From Camellia lanceoleosa (Eukaryota > Streptophyta > Magnoliopsida > Ericales > Theaceae), in NCBI GenBank assembly GCA_025200525.1, contig CM045761.1, forward strand, positions 64,016,009-64,080,008: 64,000 nt of DNA, read 5' to 3'. Below, in pieces: positions 57,648 to 64,000 of the stretch; position 1 is the stretch's first letter, and the number at the start of each line of letters is the position of its first letter. The notes beneath the pieces are model-generated. The model did no database searches. It saw only the letters and a program-made list of their open reading frames with translations, and was not told the DNA's origin. The position numbers and the translations under genes are program-made.

Positions 57648-58367
57648 GTAGGGATGGTCGCGGCTTGGTTTGGGACAGTTTGCAGATTGGTTTGGACCTG
57701 CCCACATGTATGTGGTTTGAGAAAAATTCAACCCACAATTGCCCGCAGTGTGGGTTGCAGTTTGTGCGGATAGGGTTCGCGGATGTTCAGTTAGTTTGCA
57801 GATTAGACTTTTTATAAAAAAAAAAATTATTTTGGAGCTTTTTTTTTTGTAAATATTTATTTTGGGCATTTTCCCCCTTTTTTAAAAATGCTTCAACATT
57901 AATAATTAATGAATTAAAACTTATAAAACTAAATACAATAAAATCAATTCCTAACACAAACCAATCATTCAAAATGCTTTTAAATCAAATCATAAACTAA
58001 CACAAGCACATCTTTCAAAATCCTAAACTGGATCATCAATCTCATTTACTATCTACTACCCAACAATACAATTAAAATAGAATCATTAAAAATCCTAAAC
58101 TTACCTAAAAGTAAATTCTTCATTAACTTTTATATTCATCCAAAATGCAATAATAAAATAACAACGGTCCAGGTTAAAAAAAAAAAAAAAATCTAAGTGC
58201 GGGCAGGTTCTTGCAGTTGCAGGTATGGGTTAAACTTGTAACCCGCAATCATGTCGTATTCCAAACCGCATCCGCCCACATTGTGTCTACAAAACTGTCC
58301 AGTTGTATGCAGATCAATTTGGATTTGGCGAGTTGTGCAGTTCGAATAACCCTATGTCCAACCCTAC
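57648..58367. mobile_element. hAT-like non-autonomous element (720 bp)
   Basis: Ends GTAGGGATGG and CCAACCCTAC are near-perfect inverted repeats, flanked on both sides by TCGCAG (57642-57647 and 58368-58373), part of an 8-bp hAT-type duplication. Outer 180 bp on each side also pair: GGTTTGGGACAGTTTGCAGA versus ACAAAACTGTCCAGTTGTATG, GGTTTGGACCTGCCCACATG versus CCGCATCCGCCCACATTGTG. Middle AT-rich, no transposase. Confidence 0.7.
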
Positions 58368-58373
58368 TCGCAG

Positions 58374-58494
58374 ACATGGGAGCTGATAGTGTCCAAGAAC
58401 CCATCACGCCATCAAAAATCTTTAATTTTTATTTATTTATATTATCATTATTTTGTTTAATATAGTTTAATTCCATTAAAAAATTGAAGGACCC
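58374..58494. other. Short spacer before element B3
   Basis: AT-rich; the last 5 bp GACCC are the left target site of B3. Confidence 0.4.
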
Positions 58495-59041
58495 TGTGGG
58501 TGTTGATTTTTTACCACACAACCAAACAGGGATACTCAGCGGGAGAGCACTGGCGGAATAGATTAAGCCCGAACAACCTGTCACAGAAAGATAAGAATCC
58601 GGCGGTGGTTCGTCCACCTGGGGGCACTCTGACGATCAAGTCAGTAATCAATATCTCTCAAAGATAACCAACAGTGCTTAACTTACTAGACAAAGCATAA
58701 AAAACATTGCTTAGACCAACGAGGGTGCCCTGCTTTTATAGCCAGCACTAACCTGATCCCTGTAGAAGCCTAGCTTTAATGGACTTTGGCTCAATGCTCA
58801 TCTAGGACTCTCAATTAGATAGAGATAAACTCCTTAAGAGCTTTATCTTTATCCAGGCAGAGGTACTTCCCAATTCTAGGATTCCTATCCCTTATTTGCT
58901 CATCTCGGATTCTGATATCTCCGTAGATAACCTCAGCCTAGCAGAGATCATCTCGGTGCATGACCAAGCCACGTAGCACCTTGGCTGACACATCGGCGTC
59001 ACCTTGGCCACGTGCTGCCATTCACGAAGTATGCCCCCATA
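58495..59041 (-). repeat. 3' LTR of element B3
   Basis: In element sense starts TATGGGGGCATACTTCGTGA and ends ATCAACACCCACA, 547 bp. It has GCACGTGGC (minus strand of 59007-59015) and a TTTTATAG (TATA, minus) near 58732. More diverged from the B1 and B2 LTRs than those are from each other. Confidence 0.88.
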
Positions 59042-59459
59042 ACTGCCCCATAGGTTTTATTACCTCGGCAACCTGAGGTGATAGAACCTACTCCATTCGT
59101 CCAGATTTTATGTCAGTTAAGAATTCACTTATCCTTCACGACCGAGATCATCACTCATCGGTTTCATATGACCAAGACTCTATAGTCTACTTTATCAATG
59201 ACCAAGAACTAAGAACCAAGTTCTTCAAGTTCCTTAACCAAAATCGCTCCTCTAGCCGAGGTTTTTGCTTCATTAAATCAAGAACTCCAAGAGTTTTATT
59301 TGCGTATGAGCTGTTACGCACGGTTTACTCAACTGTTTTTGCACGCGTCTTTCTCGCATTGGTTCATACCTGATACGCGCCATAGGTTGCGTCGCTTCTA
59401 CGTACGCTGCCTGACAGACACGTCATCCAAGGCAAATCATTATGGTTTGCCGCCTTTTC

Positions 59460-60252
59460 ACAATTTTAACAAAACTTCTCCCCCTCTCTCCATCTCTTCA
59501 CTTTCGAGTATTCAATTTGTAACTAATTTTCTCTCTCTAACACTTCTCTCCCAAATCCTCCATTTTCATGCTTCGAAGCTCCTGCAATTGCTTCAATCAT
59601 CTCCTCCGGCGAGCATTTTGTCATTTGGTTTTGATTATTCACACCGTCTGACTCTGGCGATCTTCATTCTGGCGTCATTTTCCTCGATAAGCCACTGATT
59701 TCCTCCATTTTCGGTCTTTCATTATTTCTTTGATTTGTTTCAAATTTGTTACCTGTTTACATGTTGTTTGTTGCCATCACAAACCAGTTTTTGTTCTTGA
59801 ATCTTTGCTTGTGCTCTGAATTTCATCATTTGGGTGTTAAATATGCTTGTTTGCAACTTTGTGTTGTTCAATCTGTCTCTGGGTCTACATATGCACATAC
59901 AGATTGTTCATATACTTGATGCTTTTGCAATTTGTCACTGTTCTTGGCTTTTGCACATCTGCACACACTTACTCAGTGTTCTTGAATTTCTATTTGTTTT
60001 CTTGAGTTTGAAACATGTTCTTTTCTGTTTTTCTTGCTTATTTCCAGATTCTTGGCCTTGATTCTTGTTTCTGTATAGACTTAGGTTTGGGACTTGCTAG
60101 AAATCACATTCTTTAGGAAATTTGAAACAAATTCCCCCTAGATCTTGAAAAACCCTCGCCCCAGCATTAGTCTAGGTTTTAGCTGAGGTTTCCAAGCCCA
60201 TACCAAATATTATTCTATGAAATTTTGCACCAATCCACCTTAAGTTGACATC
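59460..60252 (+). promoter_or_regulatory. Leader of the B3 antisense gene
   Basis: CT-rich stretch (CTTCTCCCCCTCTCTCCATC at about 59477) followed by T-rich sequence with GT and AG sites up to the start codon at 60253, like a plant 5' UTR with an intron. A 132-aa ORF crosses the CT-rich part but has no family features. Confidence 0.4.
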
Positions 60253-62697
60253 ATGGGAATGTTTAGGTGGAGAGTTGACACCCTAGAAAAACTTGAATAT
60301 TTTAGAAGAGAGTTCTTTATCCCCGCCGACGTCTAACTTAGGTTAGCTGGGGAGAATGACTCTATAATGCCTAGTGAGGACTTCATGCCTTTCCCAATAG
60401 TTGCTTTTATAGAGTGTGGACTTAGGTTCCCTCTACACATTTTTTTTCGAGAAATCCTTTATTATTTTTCGAGAAATCCTTCATTATTACAAGCTCAACC
60501 CAATGTAACTGGCTATAAACTCATATCGGGTTATCAATGGCATAATTGAACTAGCACACCGAGAAAAAGCTAGGATTACTTTAGCCGACATCCAATTTTG
60601 CTATACCATGTGTGGCCTCAAGTCCGAAAGAGGCTATATATACTACCTGAAGCCCAGATCCACTGCCTACAAATTAATAGCTGACCTTCCAAACTCTAAC
60701 AAGGGTACTGGAGATGATTACTTCATCGTCTCAGGAAACTGGAAATTTGCACTTGATGACGACCTCCATCTTTATCCTCTACGCCAATCGGTGTTTAAAG
60801 AGAGTGATGGTAAAAGCTGAGTTACATTTCTAATCATATTTCAGCTAGGATTTGTCAGTTTATATCTGTTTTTTGTAATGTTCTTTTCCTCATTTTGTTG
60901 TGTAGCTCTTCTCCAGCCTGCGAAGGACTTTCGACAGACCTTTTTCTCCAGTCCTAATCTAAAAAGGCTCTTAGGTTTGGATATCAACAAGCACAAAGCC
61001 CCTTTGCTGCTTAACTACATCCCAACCTATAAGTCCGTATTGCCCGACATCCCACGCCGGAGTAAGACTCATCTCTCAACAACAACTCTAACAGTTTTTT
61101 CCTCACCAAGGCCAGACTAGGCCTCATCTTCTTATCCAACTGAGGTTGCATCAACGTCTGCCCCCCGACTTATCCCGATATCCCAGCGCCGACGCCGACA
61201 TCGAGCTTTACCAAACATACTAACAAGAAAAACTCGTAACTACAAACGTCAAGGTTTTGAGGTGTCGGCTTATGACCCAGCCAATCCTTCAATTGCTCTT
61301 CCTGCATTTTATTTCGGCACCAGAGTCACCGTTGCTTTAAACGCCCGACGAGATGGGTCGTAACAAGGCTGTCATTGAAGACCTCTTGGCCGACCTGCCT
61401 GGTGTCGTAACAGTTCAATCCTCTCCATCACAATCCCAGCCCAAGGCTAAGCCAAATGGGGTAAAGAAAGCCAAAGCCAAGGCAACAGTGACTTAGATCA
61501 ACTTTGAGGACACTGTACCATTCTCCAAACTGGCTGAGGTTGAAAAGAGCACTCCTTTTGCCGGCAAGAGGCCAGCCGAGGCCGAGGCGTCTGACCCACC
61601 ACAATCCAAAAAGCCGAGGTCCAACGGCTCCTCTGATCCTTCTGGTTTCTGCGCCAACGCTCCCTGGACTCCATCCATCACGGTCGGAGACCAACCCTTT
61701 TAGTCGGGGATAGTGCGCTTGACAGTCTGGAAGTTGGTGCCCCCATTTCCATAGCTGTTCTGCTCCCAGCCGACATAAATCGTATGGTCGAGCTTTTGGA
61801 GTATGAAAACTATGCGATGATGATGCAGCATTGTGTCTTGGTAAGTCTCAATACTTGTAATTTTTTGATCTAATATTCTGGTTTTTATACTTAACGAATT
61901 TTCTTTACATTCTTGCAGGCTATCCAGTAAGGTCATTCCCTTGCAGTCAAGATCGATGAGTTTAAAAAAGAGCTAACCCAAAAAACAAAGGAGGCAGCAA
62001 AACTCCTTTCCTTGCTAAACAAAGCCGAAGCCCGCATCCGAGGTCTTCTGGATTAGGCCAAGGCTACTAAGTCGGCCTTGAAGATAGCCGTGGACCGCAT
62101 TGAGGCTGCAGAAAATGTTGCTGAGATCGCTCAGGCCGAGGCAAAAGAGGCCAAGAAGAAAGAGGCCGAGGCCCAAACCGAGCTCCAAACAACACTGGCT
62201 ACAAAGGCAGCCGAAATCAAATAGGCAGATGAGAAGGCCTATGTCAAAGGGGTAGCTGACGTCCGTGACGAATACAAAAAGCAAGTCAGATAGGCATGCA
62301 ACAAGGGTTACACCCTTGGTTGGATGGCTGCTCTAAAAGAGCTGACTATCCCTAAGGTCTCACCTCTTCTATATGAGAGTCGACTTGGCGTGCCATTCCC
62401 CCACTCCCCGGCTCCAAGCTAATCTGAGGGTAAGGTTGAGGGGGAAGAAGAAGAAAGAGAAGTCGAGGTCGAAGCTGGTGCTGAGGGTTTCACTGGGCCA
62501 AGTCCCCAACTTTGAATGAGCAAGCCGTGAACTTGACTCAAGACGATGAGGACGAGGTCCCCAAGAACACGCCTGAAGCTGAGATTGAAAGCGCCAAGAA
62601 GAGTCTTGACAAGACTCTTCTTGAGATCGACGCTAAGATCGAGGCCAAGAAGGTTGCTGAAAAGCTCTCCCAGCTGTCTGCTGAGGTCAAAACATAG
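60253..62697 (+). pseudogene. Antisense ORF of B3: putative gypsy-type transposon protein (Transposase_28-like), broken
   Basis: Plus strand. From ATG 60253: TLEKLEYFRREFFIPADV, an in-frame TAA, LRLAGENDSI, FPIVAFIECGLRFPLHIFFR; a frameshift near 60490 leads to RVINGIIELAHREKARITLA, KPRSTAYKLIADLPNSNKGT and GDDYFIVSGNWKF, the family's conserved block. An intron follows (about 60812-60905, GT to TGTAG), then LLQPAKDFRQTFFSSPNLKR. A second intron is 61841-61918 (GTAAGT to GCAG). The C-terminal exon is a long Ala/Glu/Lys coiled-coil (about 61940-62290), then GYTLGWMAALKEL and an acidic tail to 62697. Several in-frame TAG stops are seen. It has the same architecture as the element A antisense ORF, so the two are related; function unknown. 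Confidence 0.75.
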
Positions 62698-63215
62698 CCA
62701 ATTGCCGATATAGAACAATTTGTTTAGAATCTTTTCTTTGTTTGTAATTTTTCCTTTATTCTAAATACTGTTTGTTTTGTTGGGCTGAAGTGCCATTTCT
62801 GTAATTGAACAAGAAATCTTTTTCTTGAATGCATGCCTTTTTTCTTCAAAGTGTTTAATGTGTGCCTTCTTTTTTTTTTTCTATGCATGTTTGCTGCTTT
62901 CTTTCATGCCTTTCATGCTTTCATACTTAGAATATTTTTGCATTTCTTCAAAGCATATCTTAACTGTATAATAATTCAGGGATATAATACCTCGGATACA
63001 AACCTTAACCGTTTGCCTCGGCCAACCATTGGTCTACCTCGGCTAACACTTTAAAAATACCAAAATATTTTTACAACTGTTATCTAGTATTGCTTTTTTA
63101 CTTTCATATGCTATCTTCTTTCAAGACTTCTCCCTTTCCAGGCTTGGACAACCTGGTTGGTTATCTCGAATAATATGTATCTTCGGATACTTTTTGCAAT
63201 ATTACCTCGGCTAAC
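62698..63215. other. Non-coding part of B3
   Basis: T-rich (for example TTCTTTTTTTTTTTCTATGC); GCCTCGG/CCTCGGCTAAC words like those of the antisense gene 3' end. No gene. Confidence 0.45.
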
Positions 63216-63330
63216 TTTAACCTGCAAATTTTCTTGAAATTTCAACAAGTGTTAAGCCAATTCTAGCTTGTAAATTTTTTTTTATAAAATTTCGACAAGT
63301 CCCAAACACTTTAAACTTTTAATTTTATTC
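63216..63330 (-). repeat. Remnant of the B-family 53/59-bp repeat
   Basis: Minus strand reads AACACTTGTYGAAATTT and ACAAGYTrGAA pieces; about two decayed units, against seven in B1 and twelve in B2. Confidence 0.65.
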
Positions 63331-63538
63331 ATTATTCTCCAGCTCTCTGCCTCATAATGTGAACCTAAGTTTCACTTAAGTTCACATTAAGCACGTATAG
63401 CCTTTCGCCAAAGTCAGATTCGAACAAAGACTAACCGAGGTGTTCAACTTGGTTTTCTCTGTTAATTAACTGAAATGCACTTAGTTCCATTTTGAGTTTG
63501 AGTTTGACTCTGCCGACATGGCAAGTTCAGGTTATTTC

Positions 63539-63817
63539 AACTTAGTTCAACTCCATTATATGTAAGTATAATTCAATTCTGCTATATAATGAGTCTAAGA
63601 TATTCGTCATGTTTCATTCAGAAACATCGCCAACTTAGTTCAACTCTATTATATGCAAGTATAATTCAACTCTACCATATAATAAGTCTAAGTTATTCGT
63701 TATGTTTCATTTAGAAACATGGTCAACTTAGTTCAACTCTATTACATGTAAGTATAATTCAACTCTGCCATATAATAAGTCTAAGTTATTTGTCATGTTT
63801 CATTTAGAAACATCGCC
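63539..63817. repeat. Tandem array, 93-bp unit, three copies (B3)
   Basis: AACTTAGTTCAACTC starts at 63539, 63632 and 63725, exactly 93 bp apart; each unit has TATAATTCAAyTCTrCyATA and TCATGTTTCATTyAGAAACAT. One inverted unit is found in B2 (about 54560-54690). Confidence 0.93.
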
Positions 63818-64000
63818 ATGGGACTGGTCAGTCATATCACACAAATTTCAAACCAAACTAAAAGTTTATTATTACTTCGGCTAATAAAATTTGAAATAAA
63901 CTTTGAAAAATAAAAAATTTAATGATAAAAAAACTTCAAGTTGCAAGTGTTCTAGGATCTTGGCAGCTCTTTGCCATCACCGCCCTCAAGTGGATATGTC
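63818..64000. other. B3 interior at window end
   Basis: GGGACTGGTCAGTC matches, inverted, B2 near 54540-54560 (GACCGACCAGTCC). No coding signal before the edge. Confidence 0.45.

Larger units (their letters stand above)
58495..64000 (-). mobile_element. Element B3: B-family gypsy element with antisense ORF, continues past the window
   Basis: The LTR at 58495-59041 is the B-family LTR inverted, so the element runs on the minus strand, with the 3' LTR at its left and its pol expected to the right, outside the window. The polypurine tract AAAACCTATGGGGCAGT (element sense) lies at 59042-59058. The interior seen here holds the antisense gene cassette (59460-62700) and 93-bp repeats. Shared LTR, array repeats and cassette leader link it to B1 and B2. 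Confidence 0.85.

Noticed and set aside
59300..59698. 132-aa plus-strand ORF
   Set aside because: Leader of the B3 antisense gene; the equivalent B2 region is not open in the same frame.

Overview
This is a plant nuclear window, almost certainly a eudicot: AT-rich spacers, GT-AG introns, one dispersed four-exon gene and deep nests of plant-type Ty3/gypsy retroelements. I cannot name the species. No rRNA gene, functional tRNA gene, CRISPR or prokaryotic signal was seen.

The only convincing host gene is at 31284-33323 (+): a complete clade-B protein phosphatase 2C of 379 aa (AP2C/PP2C25 type) with a MAP-kinase docking motif. A decayed tandem copy of its last exon lies in its own 3' flank.

Region by region: (1) 1-3071, end of a minus-strand Ty3/gypsy element E (gag start, tRNA-Met-type PBS, 2.55-kb LTR) lying inside (2) the 3' part of a plus-strand gypsy element D: an antisense plant-mobile-domain (PMD) pseudogene (3140-5136), a purine-rich duplication, about 80-bp tandem repeats, a polypurine tract and a 3' LTR starting at 7573. 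That LTR is split twice, by a 4.1-kb solo LTR (8229-12334) and by the whole element A (13543-25409), and ends near 26795. Element A is a minus-strand Tat-like gypsy element with decayed pol, most of gag lost, and an antisense gypsy-type-transposon ORF on the plus strand that is itself broken by a 2.2-kb solo LTR. (3) 26796-31283, retroelement scraps, a solo LTR starting TGTTGGC, AT-rich spacer, a small foldback element and the phosphatase upstream region. (4) The phosphatase gene. (5) 34427-40149, element C, a non-coding LTR element holding a CACTA-type MITE. (6) 41926-49466, element B1, an LTR element with gag but no pol, split by a 4.2-kb solo LTR. (7) 49467-52164, spacer with Mutator-like MITEs. 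(8) 52165-57113, element B2, a second gag-only copy of the B family. (9) 57119-58494, spacer with a hAT-like element. (10) 58495-64000, element B3, a minus-strand B-family member carrying the long antisense ORF that B1 and B2 lack; it runs off the window.

The most notable pattern is the B family together with A and D: at least three gypsy elements carry a gene-like cassette antisense to pol, just upstream of the 3' LTR, while the gag-only copies B1 and B2 look like internal-deletion relatives of the B3 type. All coding parts of these elements are decayed by stop codons and frameshifts. Target-site duplications, exact or with one mismatch, were read directly for eight insertions, so the order of nesting is well supported.
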